A DNA stretch of 30,870 nt, taken from JBGVMW01 sp045125095. GTDB taxonomy: Bacteria; Bacillota; Clostridia; Lachnospirales; Lachnospiraceae. How positions within the stretch are numbered: the stretch's first letter is position 1; each line of letters opens with the position of its first letter. Position numbers and translations under genes: made by a program. The notes beneath the pieces were generated by a model, which was given only the letters and a program-made list of their open reading frames with translations, did not search any database and was not told the origin of the DNA. The stretch spans positions 1 to 30,870 of the forward strand of contig JBGVMW010000209.1 of NCBI GenBank assembly GCA_045125095.1, written 5' to 3'. Of the stretch, positions 1-8,099 are shown piece after piece.

Positions 1-113
1 GCTCAGCAAATGTATTACATAAGCTCGGTTTTAAAGATGAAAAAGAAATTCCTTATGAATGTAGTGGAGGCGATATAATAACTGATGGCATATTGTGCCG
101 TTATGTTGTTTGA
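1..113 (+). CDS. C-terminal end of a GNAT-type acetyltransferase (5' part outside the window)
   Basis: Frame 3 is open from the first complete codon to TGA at 111-113 and encodes about 36 residues. It begins with a motif like SANVLHKLGFKDEKE, which matches the acetyl-CoA-binding end of GNAT N-acetyltransferases, where an 'N-x-x-S-x-x-(V/L)-x-x-K-L-G-F' helix precedes the last strands. The substrate cannot be told from this fragment. The gene runs in the same direction as the next one, with an 84-nt gap. The family call rests only on this short motif. Confidence 0.55.
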   Translation, partial: SANVLHKLGFKDEKEIPYECSGGDIITDGILCRYVV

Positions 114-197
114 TATAATAGCTATAATTTGCTGTAACAAATGGAACAAATTTGAATTTTACTAAGATTCTTTAATATCAAGTTAAGGGAGGTTTTT

Positions 198-800
198 ATG
201 AAGGAGAATTTTAACACAAGGCTTTATGGTTGGTTTTATGGTTCTTCATGCAAAAAGTTGATAAGTAATCAATTTGGAAAACAGAAGTACAAAGAAATTA
301 GCAAAGAATACCGTAGGATTATTGTAAATGCAAAGGATATAGGAAAATCGCGGTTAATAAGTGCATATTGTATGGCTGCATACTTTATAGCTCTTAATCG
401 TAAGACTGGAATATCAGCAGAAGACAATTATCAACTGTTCAAAAATGGTTTGTACAGCAGCAAGTTGTTTCATAAAGCATTAGGTGATGCCGAGAGCTAT
501 CTTGATAAGAAAAAGCTACCGGGCAGATTAAAATGGTCAAAGGAGTCACATCAGCGTAAATACGAAAATGATTGGGTAGTTGATATTTTAGGTGAAACAG
601 ACAATTATATATTGGGTTATGACTATTTAGAATGTGGAGTATGTAAACTGTGTAAAGATGAAGGCTGTTTTGAATTAGCTCAGTACTTATGCAGATTAGA
701 TTATGTGTTGGCAGATATTATGGGAATGAAGCTTGAGAGAACAATAACAATTGCGGAAGGATGCGAGAAATGTGATTTTCGGTATAGCCGAAAAGGGTGA
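198..800 (+). CDS. L-2-amino-thiazoline-4-carboxylic acid (ATC) hydrolase-like protein
   Basis: A 200-aa cytosolic protein. The C-terminal half shows the family pattern: a G-Y-D-Y-x-E-C-G motif near residues 134-141, a C-x-L-D-Y motif near 165-169, and an R-T-x-T-I-A-x-G-x-x-x-C-D-F-R ending. ATC hydrolases open the thiazoline ring to give S- or N-carbamoyl-cysteine. In gut Clostridia these small proteins are common and usually uncharacterised, so the substrate is inferred. The ATG is chosen because GGGAGG lies about 6 nt upstream. No partner gene is adjacent. The cysteines and the arginine-to-C-D-F-R tail are intact, so it is probably functional. Confidence 0.8.
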   Translation: MKENFNTRLYGWFYGSSCKKLISNQFGKQKYKEISKEYRRIIVNAKDIGKSRLISAYCMAAYFIALNRKTGISAEDNYQLFKNGLYSSKLFHKALGDAESYLDKKKLPGRLKWSKESHQRKYENDWVVDILGETDNYILGYDYLECGVCKLCKDEGCFELAQYLCRLDYVLADIMGMKLERTITIAEGCEKCDFRYSRKG

Positions 801-802
801 AA

Positions 803-826
803 GAGAACGTGAAACTTTCAGTTCTC
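803..826 (+). terminator. Hairpin just after the ATC hydrolase-like gene
   Basis: GAGAAC (803-808) pairs with GTTCTC (821-826), and GAAA/TTTC continues the stem inside, so a compact stem-loop starts 3 nt after the stop codon. No T-run follows, so termination is plausible but not proven. The inner 14 bases TGAAACTTTCAGTT recur exactly beside the group II intron at the other end of the window. Confidence 0.4.
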
Positions 827-974
827 AAATGACGAAATTTATGGGATTTAATAACTGTTATATTTTGTTATAGAAATCTTGTCAAACCTTTGGAAACACT
901 AAACTTTTTACCGGTGTCCTTTCCATTACATCTTGTATCGTGTTATATCGTTCTCCCCTTGTTTTCGAACCCTC

Positions 975-996
975 ATAAGGGAAAAAATAAGGGAAA
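975..996 (+). repeat. Two direct copies of ATAAGGGAAA, 12 bp apart
   Basis: ATAAGGGAAA occurs at 975-984 and 987-996 in the 289-nt gene-free gap after the ATC hydrolase gene. Short, closely spaced direct repeats in AT-rich intergenic DNA can be recombinase arm sites or regulator sites. Nothing else here shows which, and chance is possible. Confidence 0.35.
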
Positions 997-1089
997 TAAA
1001 ATCTGGTAACAACTCATAACAAATTATGAAAATGATGATTGGGACTGGATGAAATGCTTATAATACATTTTCAAGAAAGGATGGATAAG

Positions 1090-1329
1090 ATGAGATTGAT
1101 ATATGCGGAGTATAACCCTATTACGAATAGTATTGATGTAACCACATTTGAGAATTACATATTGCGGATTGATTGTAACAAGGCAGAGGATGGTTTGAAA
1201 ACCACTCCTTGCTCACAGAATTCGCTTAACGCATTGGCAATAGATGAGCCACTTGAATATGCTCGACTTGCTCTAGATGAAGAAATGCAGGCATGGGTGG
1301 ATGCGATTGATTGTTTAGAGATATGGTGA
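1090..1329 (+). CDS. Small DUF6061-like protein
   Basis: A 79-aa protein of unknown function. The start at 1090 is preferred over upstream codons because AGAAAGG lies 9 nt before it and a TATAAT box at 1059-1064 would put the transcript start inside any longer version. It shares its plan with the minus-strand protein at 25647-25898: an N-terminal 'Y-x-P-x-T-(N/D)-(S/T)-I' strand, an 'I-L-x-I-(D/R)-C' strand, then 'E-(P/T)-L-x-Y-A-(R/K)-L-A-L' and a '(W/Y)-V-D-A' helix. These proteins recur in Lachnospiraceae mobile elements, which is the basis for the family name; it was not checked by search. The two copies flank the cassette in opposite orientation. Confidence 0.6.
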   Translation: MRLIYAEYNPITNSIDVTTFENYILRIDCNKAEDGLKTTPCSQNSLNALAIDEPLEYARLALDEEMQAWVDAIDCLEIW

Positions 1330-1420
1330 ATTGAATCTTTTGGTGAAATGACGATAGAATATTGGGACTTGATGTGATAAAATTAATGGAAGTACTCTAT
1401 TTGAAAGAGGTGAGAACGAT

Positions 1421-1462
1421 ATGAAATATATCCGAGATAACTACTCAGTACAGTTGATGTAA
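1421..1462 (+). CDS. Possible 13-residue leader peptide upstream of the ABC transporter remnant
   Basis: ATG at 1421 follows AGAGGTG with good spacing and opens a 13-codon frame ending in TAA at 1460-1462. The next 98 nt contain complementary pieces (ACAGTT/AACTGT around 1450-1467, with CTCAG and CTGAG further out) before the ABC transporter start at 1561. The sequence AGTACAGTT occurs near the end of the peptide and again just before the transporter start. This could be a translated attenuator leader or a relic of a longer peptide gene. No function is claimed. Confidence 0.3.
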   Translation: MKYIRDNYSVQLM

Positions 1463-1560
1463 ACTGTTGGCAGATTGTGCTGAGGTTAAAAGAAACTTGC
1501 TAGCAGTCGTTGACTGTACTGTCCTAATGCTTGAAATACAATCTATAAAGGAGTACAGTT

Positions 1561-2145
1561 ATGCGTTATATAAAAGAAATATTAAAGAAAAACAGAATAT
1601 GGGTATTAGTCTACATTGGGCTAGGTATATTTAATGCATTTATGGCTAATTACAAGGCTGACTATTTCCAAAAGGTCATTGATGGATTGGCTGATAGAAC
1701 ACTTGCATTTGCAGGAGTTGCAACATATGGTTTTATTTTACTGGTAAATTATTGTATGAATTATCTAGATAATTATCCTGAAAAGAAATTGGAACATGGT
1801 ATTTATCTGGATTTTAAGCTTTTGTCCCTTAGAAAAATAAGTACAATTGATTACACAGAATACCAGAAAATAGGTACGGGCAAACTTGTTCAAAGGATTG
1901 AGAATGGTTCAACAGCAGGAAGAAATGTATTATTCCATTTCTGGTTGCGTTTGATTCGAGACCTACTTCCTACCATTGTTTTTAGTGTATACTTTATTTG
2001 GAAAATAGATAAAAAAGTTACTTATGTATTGTTTGTAGGCTATATGCTTATTTTTATAATAACCAACATTCTACTAAAGTTTTTATATAAAATAAAAGAA
2101 AAAATTTTGAACAGTGAAGAGCTATTAAATCATTATTTGGCCTGA
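1561..2145 (+). pseudogene. ABC transporter membrane-domain gene, truncated (ATPase domain lost)
   Basis: 194 residues with the layout of a type-I ABC exporter membrane domain: a hydrophobic segment at about 14-32, another at 55-70, the 'D-F-K-L-L-S-L-R-K-I-S' coupling region and 'G-x-L-V-Q-R-I-E-N' (residues ~95-118), then two hydrophobic helices at about 130-148 and 153-172. Full exporters of this class are about 550-600 residues with a nucleotide-binding domain, absent here. The frame stops at TGA inside a perfect palindrome, so the loss looks like a rearrangement at that point. The start is supported by AAAGGAG upstream. It may be transcribed but cannot be a complete transporter. Confidence 0.75.
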
Positions 2146-2177
2146 ATTATTCACCGTTGTACGGTGAATAATTCAGG
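2141..2177 (+). terminator. Perfect 16-bp-arm palindrome at the ABC transporter break
   Basis: Bases 2141-2156 (CCTGAATTATTCACCG) are fully complementary to 2162-2177, with the 5-nt loop TTGTA. A T-rich stretch follows (2178-2193). It can act as a rho-independent terminator. Its left arm contains the stop codon of the truncated transporter, so it may also mark an insertion or deletion junction. Because it is a perfect dyad, it would work in both directions. Confidence 0.6.
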
Positions 2178-2191
2178 TTAATTCTTTATTT

Positions 2192-2223
2192 TTGAGATGA
2201 CTTGTGGTAATATGTTAATATGT
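2192..2223 (+). promoter_or_regulatory. Candidate promoter of the XRE regulator, with tandem 8-bp repeats
   Basis: TTGAGA (2192-2197) and TAATAT (2216-2221) are 18 bp apart. Two head-to-tail copies of TAATATGT (2208-2215 and 2216-2223) overlap the -10 box, and a related GCTAATGT follows. This is where an autoregulating XRE protein would be expected to bind, but that is inference. The predicted 5' leader is about 60 nt. Confidence 0.45.
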
Positions 2224-2290
2224 GCTAATGTTTTAGGCAAAAATCATGGAAATTATTGATAAGTTTCACAAAAATGAAGAGGCATAGTGT

Positions 2291-2512
2291 ATGGAAGTAA
2301 GTTATAAAAAATTATGGAAAATCTTAATTGACAAAGATATGAAGAAAAAAGATTTACAATCCCAGGCTGGTATTAGTTGGGCCTCAGTTACAAAAATGTC
2401 GAAGGGCGAGACCGTCAGTATGGACGTGTTGATGAAAGTATGTAAAACGTTGGAATGTAATATCGGCGATATTATGGATTTGGTTCCCGCAGAGGGGGAA
2501 ATGAGGGGCTGA
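2291..2512 (+). CDS. Small XRE/Cro-CI type helix-turn-helix regulator
   Basis: 73 aa, consisting almost entirely of one HTH domain. The helices are 'Y-K-K-L-W-K-I-L-I-D-K-D-M-K-K-K-D-L' (about 5-22), the recognition region 'A-G-I-S-W-A-S-V-T-K-M' (26-36), and a final pair ending in 'L-E-C-N-I-G-D-I-M-D-L-V-P'. Single-domain XRE proteins of this exact plan are common next to restriction and other defence loci in Firmicutes, where they act as controllers. It lies about 100 nt upstream of the cassette on the same strand. AGAGG precedes the ATG by 8 nt. A role controlling the cassette is inferred from position. Confidence 0.8.
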   Translation: MEVSYKKLWKILIDKDMKKKDLQSQAGISWASVTKMSKGETVSMDVLMKVCKTLECNIGDIMDLVPAEGEMRG

Positions 2513-2520
2513 TGGGGGAT

Positions 2521-2561
2521 AAAAACTGATAAGAGGTATTAAGATTGCATTCAGTTTTTTT
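2521..2561 (+). terminator. Weak terminator or attenuator between the XRE gene and the cassette
   Basis: AAAAACTGA (2521-2529) can pair with TCAGTTTTT (from 2551), leaving a 21-nt loop and a run of seven T. The AT-rich stem and large loop make it weak, so partial read-through from the regulator gene into the cassette is likely. Confidence 0.3.
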
Positions 2562-2614
2562 GTTGAGACACAATATTAAGTATTAAAGATTGATAAAATC
2601 AGATTGGAGAATTC

Positions 2615-3913
2615 ATGAGTGAAAAAGAAATAAGGAAACTTCTTGAAGTAGGCATCTATGATGATACAAGAACCGTGAATCTCATGGATCGCTTTGAGGG
2701 ATTTGGAAAAGGCATAGCATATGTACAATTGGTGTTAAGAAATATTGTATATCTTAATATTGATGGGAGTTATGAATATTTAAGTCTTGTGGTGGAGAGA
2801 AGCAAGGATTACAGGTATGTTGGAAATATTACCTTCACAGAATTGAAACAGGGACAAACTCGAGAATTGTATAGTTTCTTAAGAAAACAGCTTTCAAAGG
2901 ATAGTGTAGAACAATATAAAAATAAAGCTGAAGAATTTAGATTTGACACCCCGTATTTATTCAGAGCACAGAACAGTTCTAATCGCTCTGGTTACGGATG
3001 GGGATATGGTGGAACACAGTATGGAGAAACAACAGCTTATGTATTTGTGGGTGCATATATCGGATATAGGGCACATGGTTTCACGGAGAAGATAAATGAA
3101 AGCTTAGAAAGTGCTAATTTATCAGAGTTCTCTTTGGAAAATGTATCAGATAATACTGCATATTCTACGGAGAGGACTTCACAGGAAGTAGTTATCTTTG
3201 GTGAGGATGATGAAGATACTTTGGAATTTGAGGATTCGTTAGAAATCAGCTCCGAAGAAGAGTCTTCAGAGGAAGATTTTGGGGTTGAGTTTATAGCAGA
3301 AAAAAGAAACATTCCTGACGACGAGGGAAGACCTAACTGGTTTTATGCAGGATTTAGTTTAGAAATAAATATGTTCATTTTAGCGTTAGAGCAGAAGATA
3401 TATTTGCCGCCTATTATAGATGAATGTGAAAAATGTATGCAGACTGACGAAAATACACAGGATGCTCAGGAAATGATTCTCACAGATATGGAAAAGACAT
3501 TTATGTTTGTGGAAATGTTGGCAAATGCAATTGGCTACAGTAGCGTGAGTGTATTAGGATTAGATTTAGTTCACAAAAGAAAAATACTTAACAACTTATT
3601 GCTCAGAAACCTTGAAAGCTATGAGTTTGGTGAATACGGAGATAATGTAATAAGCTTTCATTTGGTAGCAGATTTTTTAGAGAAGCAACCAGAACTTAGC
3701 TACAGAGGTTTTGTGGAGATATTGCTTTCCAAATATCAAGATGCATCGGGCAATACTATGTATGAGTTGTTGGGTGGATTTAGAGACTTCGGAGAAAACG
3801 AAGTGGCTTCTACGGAACGTCGTTATTGGATTGGAAAAGACAGGTATCTGTTAGACGAGGATGGCGATGGAAGCTATCTTCAGGGAATCTACGAGATGGC
3901 GATAAATAATTAG
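2615..3913 (+). CDS. Unrecognised 432-aa first protein of the cassette
   Basis: I do not recognise a family. The N-terminal third looks like a mixed alpha/beta domain ending in a Gly/Tyr/Trp-rich stretch (about 129-140, with G-Y-G-W-G-Y-G-G). A very acidic, Ser-rich linker follows at about 196-224 (D-D-E-D, E-E-E-S-S-E-E-D). The C-terminal half is a second globular region, probably helical, ending in a D-E-D-G-D-G motif. There is no signal peptide or membrane helix. GGAGA lies 4 nt before the ATG. It is the promoter-proximal gene of the run, with a 25-nt gap to the helicase. The two-domain shape with a flexible acidic linker would suit an adaptor or sensor, but that is only a guess. Confidence 0.75.
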   Translation: MSEKEIRKLLEVGIYDDTRTVNLMDRFEGFGKGIAYVQLVLRNIVYLNIDGSYEYLSLVVERSKDYRYVGNITFTELKQGQTRELYSFLRKQLSKDSVEQYKNKAEEFRFDTPYLFRAQNSSNRSGYGWGYGGTQYGETTAYVFVGAYIGYRAHGFTEKINESLESANLSEFSLENVSDNTAYSTERTSQEVVIFGEDDEDTLEFEDSLEISSEEESSEEDFGVEFIAEKRNIPDDEGRPNWFYAGFSLEINMFILALEQKIYLPPIIDECEKCMQTDENTQDAQEMILTDMEKTFMFVEMLANAIGYSSVSVLGLDLVHKRKILNNLLLRNLESYEFGEYGDNVISFHLVADFLEKQPELSYRGFVEILLSKYQDASGNTMYELLGGFRDFGENEVASTERRYWIGKDRYLLDEDGDGSYLQGIYEMAINN

Positions 3914-3938
3914 AGATACAATAAAGGGGATTAGTCCT

Positions 3939-6900
3939 ATGGCAAAGAAGTATATGTTTTGTCCTATTCATACCACTAAATGTATGGAGACAACACAGAC
4001 AGTAAAAAATCTATATTCTGCAGAACATGAACCGGTTCCTGTTTTTCATTGTCAGGAATGCCACAGATATTATTTTAACTCAAATGGTAAGAGAGAAGGT
4101 ACATTAAATACAGGAAAAACAGCTGCCACTACTGGAGAAAAAATATTTACAACAGATTCGAAGGTTTTTGATGAAAAGCCGTCCACAGTTCCTAAAGCTG
4201 CTCCAAAAACAAATACTGCGTTCAAAAAGCTAATGGAAGATAGCATATTTGGAAAGCCAGCACAGTCAAATCTTCATGGGGTAACCAGCCATCAAAAATC
4301 ATCTTCTATACATGCTACGAATGAAGTGCGGATTCATATGTTTAAGAAGGGGGAAGCAGATGCAAAGCTTATGGCATCGTTAGCTCATTTATTGGTCGAG
4401 TACCCTCCATTAGGAACTTTTCATGACATAAATGAGTTTGTTAAAAAGATTTTTCCATCTAATATTAGTCAGAAATGTGTGGTTAGAAATGCTTCATTTT
4501 TGGGCATGAACGGGCATGTTGTTAAAAGAGTAGAGATTTACAATCAAAATAGTAGTTTCTTGAAAATGAGATTGCCAGAGAATACTTATATAGCTTTTGC
4601 TGGAAGATTAAGTGGTGGCGAGTTAATTATTGATGAAATGCGTGTTATTCAAAGCCCGGTTCTTAAAAAGGATGATTCTGAAGAAACTTACGTGTTTCTT
4701 TATGATGGTCCTAATCATCCTAATGCACTTTGGGATAAGGCAATAGGTGCGGCGGAACATCCGGAGGAATTAAAGGGAGAATTAGCAGACTGGAGTGCTT
4801 ACCTTGATTGGAAACGTCAGCTTGCCGAGATGAGAATAGAAGGAATTAAGTACATTGGCGTACGCTTTAATGTTGAAGAACGCCAGATGTCTATTCTTGC
4901 AGTAACGGAGGGTGAGGAAACATTCAAGAGATTTAGGAAAGCACTTAGAAGAAATGAGGTATCAGCTTTTTCCAATGTGTATTCTTCAGATCAGTGGATG
5001 TTTTATTTTAATCATGATGAAATGGCTTATAAGAATGAAACTGGTGTTGAACTTGTTTTTGTAGGTGAAGGGGAACATTATACAAGGGATTCAATAGATA
5101 GATCTTGGGATCGGGAGAGAGAGTATTTCAAGAAATACACTGGACAAGAAGAAAACCCGGATATTAGTTTTTTGCTTGGAGGAATAAGCAGAAATTATTT
5201 CGAACCGTATTACGTAGAACTTATCTTTGAATTATCAAATAGTGCTTTTGAACTGATAGATAGAAATATTAGAAGAACAGGAAACTTACCAGATAATTTG
5301 GAACAAATTTTGGCGGCTGAGTTTTATGGGGACGGATATCTCGCAACTTCGCAGATTGGCGATTTCGCGTTACTTAGGAGGCTGAAGAATGCAGTATTTG
5401 ATTTAGCAAAGGGTAAAGCAGCGTCTCAAGGACTTGATAGATGGTTGTTTGATATATCTAAGGCTAGATTGCCAGAATCGCTAGAAGAGATTACCTATTG
5501 GCAAAATCCTGATATAAATGAGCGTCAGAAGCTTGCAGTAGAAAAGATACTGTCAACGCCTGATGTATGTCTAATTCAGGGACCTCCCGGTACTGGTAAA
5601 ACAACAGTAATTGCAGAGGCGATTTATCAGGCGGTAATACGGAATAAGCGAGTACTAGTATCATCGCAAGCAAACCTTGCGGTGGACAATGCACTGGAAA
5701 GACTTATTTCCAATCCTAAAATTCGAGCAATACGACTTGGTAGTTCTAGAAAGATAGATTCATCCGTGAATAATATTACAGAAGAACACGTTTTAGAATC
5801 TTTCTACGAATCGATGGTTGATTATCTTGATAGAAAGTATTTGCATATATGGAGAGATGCTGATGCTATTATAGAAGCTTGCGATAATGATTATGCAAGA
5901 GTAGAGGCATTAGAAACAGAATTATACGGTTTAGAAAGACAGGCCTTAGCAAAAGCGAGTGAACTTGAAACAGCTAAACGTGAATGTTCATCAGAACAAA
6001 GCTTTATGAAACAAAGTGCGCTTAAGATGGAGAGGGCTAGCCTTGCTATGCTCAAAGCATATATAAACAATGGAATAGAAGACTTAGAGCTTGCACTGGG
6101 TAAAGAGAGTGTAAACGTATTGTGGAAAGAAATCTATCCGGCTATTATGAAATTGCAGGAGCATGGAATATGGCTTACTCGTGTGGGTATCAACGAGGAG
6201 CAGCTGAACGATATATCGGGGATTGGTAAAGCTAATGATATTTTAAAACATGTAATTGTTAATGTTAGAAGAATTAATAAGCTTGGTGACAAACTGGATA
6301 GTGAAGTAGAATTTGGAGGAGATTCTGAAGAATTAGAGCTTCTTAGAATAAAAGAGCAGGAGCTTAAAGAAAAAGTTCTGAGGGACATGAATCCTGATGA
6401 TATGACAGAGTGGAAAGCGATTAATGAGCAAATTGCGAAATTTTCTGCTTCAGGAGCAAGTGTATCGGATTCAGAAAAAGTTTTGTTTGGACAAGATATA
6501 TCCGAAAGAGAGCAAATTATTTCTAATAGGGATTCTATGCGCAACATTATTCGAGAGTCTGAAGAAATATTAAGTACTTTGGGAGTGATGATTCTTCAAA
6601 AGACGGGTGAATTAATTCAAATCATTAATAAGCAACAGGAGCAGATGGAAATTGAGAATGCAGACCAGGAAAATAGAATAAAGACGCTCGAAGATGAAAA
6701 ATTATTAATTGAAGCACGTCAGTTGGCGGATAAGGAAGCTATTCAGAGAATACTTCAAAAGTATAATGCAGATAGAGAAAATTTCGAAGAACAGATAGCA
6801 TCAAGAAAAGAGGAAGTTGATGATGATGCAGGAATAGATCGAGATGAGTGGGAAGAGATTTTTAAGAAGTTTACAGACTGGGTAGAAGATATTCCTGATT

Positions 6901-8099
6901 ATGCACAGGAGAAAGATTTGTTCTTGAAGACTTTCATTAACGGATGTAATGTGGTTGGTGTTTCTTGTACAGAGAACGCCAGAACATTAAACGAAGCAGG
7001 CTTTGATGATTTTGATCTTGTTATCATTGATGAAGTAAGTAAGGCTACTCCTCCGGAATTGCTCATTCCTATGTTAAGGGGGCGAAAGATTGTTTTGGTG
7101 GGAGATCATAGACAGTTGCCGCCTCTGTTTAATGAACATGAAAAGACTTATCAGGAAGTCGCACAGCAACAGGAAGAGCTCATTAAGGCTAATGATGATA
7201 ATGTGATTGTTGAATTAACAATGGCTGATTTTGAGAAATATAAATCAATGGTTACAGCTTCGTTGTTTCAGCAATATTTTGAGCATGGAAAAGCAGATAT
7301 AAAGGAGACATTAATTTATCAGTACAGAATGCATAAGGATATAATGGATATTGTTAATCTCTTCTATGATGGTTATTTGAAGGATGGAAATGAAGGAAAG
7401 TATGAAGATGGACGAAAGTCTCATGATTTGTTTATTCATTCTACAAGCGGAACTGCAATGATTATTCCTGATAGGCACGCATATTGGTTTGATTCATCGA
7501 CCTTGGATGGAGTGGAGATATATGAGCAAAGAAAGGCGGGAAGTACCTCAGCTGAAAATATCTTTGAAGCATATACTATTATAGAAATGCTTAAAAAGAT
7601 GGAGGTTGAATATGCGAACCAACGTTCAGGAAAATCACCAGTTTCTGTTGGAGTTATAAGTTTTTACTATGATCAGGTGTCTACACTCAGAACAATGGTA
7701 AAGAATGAATCCTTCCATGCTATAGATGTTGAGATTAATACAGTTGATAGATTCCAGGGTAAGGAAAAGGAGATTATTATCGTAAGCTTAGTTCGTAATG
7801 TCAAGAATGCAAGGCATAACACTGATTCTCACATTGCAGCATTTCAAAGAATTAATGTTGCTTTTTCAAGAGCACAGAATTTGTTGATTATTGTTGGTGC
7901 AAAAGATATGTATGCGCCGCAGCCTGTTGTTCTAACTGATATGAATAATGGTGAAGAGAAAACAGTAATGGTTTATAAGAATATCATTGAGATGATGGAT
8001 ATGAAGGGAACCTTGTATAGTTGTGAGGATGTTATTCCAGACAATGTTACAGAGACGATTTTCGAAAAATTAAGTAAGAAGGGAGATCTTGAAGCGTGA
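3939..8099 (+). CDS. UPF1-like superfamily 1 helicase with zinc-ribbon-like N-terminus and coiled-coil insertion (1386 aa)
   Basis: Residues 8-41 hold C-x6-C and, 22 residues later, C-x2-C, a zinc-ribbon-like pattern. The helicase core (AAA_11/AAA_12, DNA2/NAM7/UPF1 group) has Walker A G-P-P-G-T-G-K-T-T near 547-555, Walker B V-I-I-D-E-V-S-K-A near 1027-1035, G-D-H-R-Q-L-P-P near 1055, Y-R-M-H near 1126, V-D-R-F-Q-G-K-E near 1268 and N-V-A-F-S-R-A near 1305. About 470 residues between Walker A and B are rich in Glu/Lys/Leu heptads, a long coiled coil. Such helicases unwind RNA or DNA 5'-3'. The next gene overlaps by 4 nt (GTGA), so translation of the two is coupled. AAGGGGA precedes the ATG. 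Confidence 0.9.
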   Translation: MAKKYMFCPIHTTKCMETTQTVKNLYSAEHEPVPVFHCQECHRYYFNSNGKREGTLNTGKTAATTGEKIFTTDSKVFDEKPSTVPKAAPKTNTAFKKLMEDSIFGKPAQSNLHGVTSHQKSSSIHATNEVRIHMFKKGEADAKLMASLAHLLVEYPPLGTFHDINEFVKKIFPSNISQKCVVRNASFLGMNGHVVKRVEIYNQNSSFLKMRLPENTYIAFAGRLSGGELIIDEMRVIQSPVLKKDDSEETYVFLYDGPNHPNALWDKAIGAAEHPEELKGELADWSAYLDWKRQLAEMRIEGIKYIGVRFNVEERQMSILAVTEGEETFKRFRKALRRNEVSAFSNVYSSDQWMFYFNHDEMAYKNETGVELVFVGEGEHYTRDSIDRSWDREREYFKKYTGQEENPDISFLLGGISRNYFEPYYVELIFELSNSAFELIDRNIRRTGNLPDNLEQILAAEFYGDGYLATSQIGDFALLRRLKNAVFDLAKGKAASQGLDRWLFDISKARLPESLEEITYWQNPDINERQKLAVEKILSTPDVCLIQGPPGTGKTTVIAEAIYQAVIRNKRVLVSSQANLAVDNALERLISNPKIRAIRLGSSRKIDSSVNNITEEHVLESFYESMVDYLDRKYLHIWRDADAIIEACDNDYARVEALETELYGLERQALAKASELETAKRECSSEQSFMKQSALKMERASLAMLKAYINNGIEDLELALGKESVNVLWKEIYPAIMKLQEHGIWLTRVGINEEQLNDISGIGKANDILKHVIVNVRRINKLGDKLDSEVEFGGDSEELELLRIKEQELKEKVLRDMNPDDMTEWKAINEQIAKFSASGASVSDSEKVLFGQDISEREQIISNRDSMRNIIRESEEILSTLGVMILQKTGELIQIINKQQEQMEIENADQENRIKTLEDEKLLIEARQLADKEAIQRILQKYNADRENFEEQIASRKEEVDDDAGIDRDEWEEIFKKFTDWVEDIPDYAQEKDLFLKTFINGCNVVGVSCTENARTLNEAGFDDFDLVIIDEVSKATPPELLIPMLRGRKIVLVGDHRQLPPLFNEHEKTYQEVAQQQEELIKANDDNVIVELTMADFEKYKSMVTASLFQQYFEHGKADIKETLIYQYRMHKDIMDIVNLFYDGYLKDGNEGKYEDGRKSHDLFIHSTSGTAMIIPDRHAYWFDSSTLDGVEIYEQRKAGSTSAENIFEAYTIIEMLKKMEVEYANQRSGKSPVSVGVISFYYDQVSTLRTMVKNESFHAIDVEINTVDRFQGKEKEIIIVSLVRNVKNARHNTDSHIAAFQRINVAFSRAQNLLIIVGAKDMYAPQPVVLTDMNNGEEKTVMVYKNIIEMMDMKGTLYSCEDVIPDNVTETIFEKLSKKGDLEA

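Noticed and set aside
882..1014. Minus-strand open frame of about 43 codons that could be the tail of a recombinase
   Set aside because: No start codon or binding site, and the repeated F-P-Y residues simply reflect the ATAAGGGAAA repeat. No recombinase motif (R-H-R-Y) is present.
6134..6547. 137-codon minus-strand open frame inside the UPF1-like helicase gene
   Set aside because: Ser/Leu-rich shadow of the Glu/Lys-rich coiled-coil coding sequence on the other strand, without a ribosome binding site.
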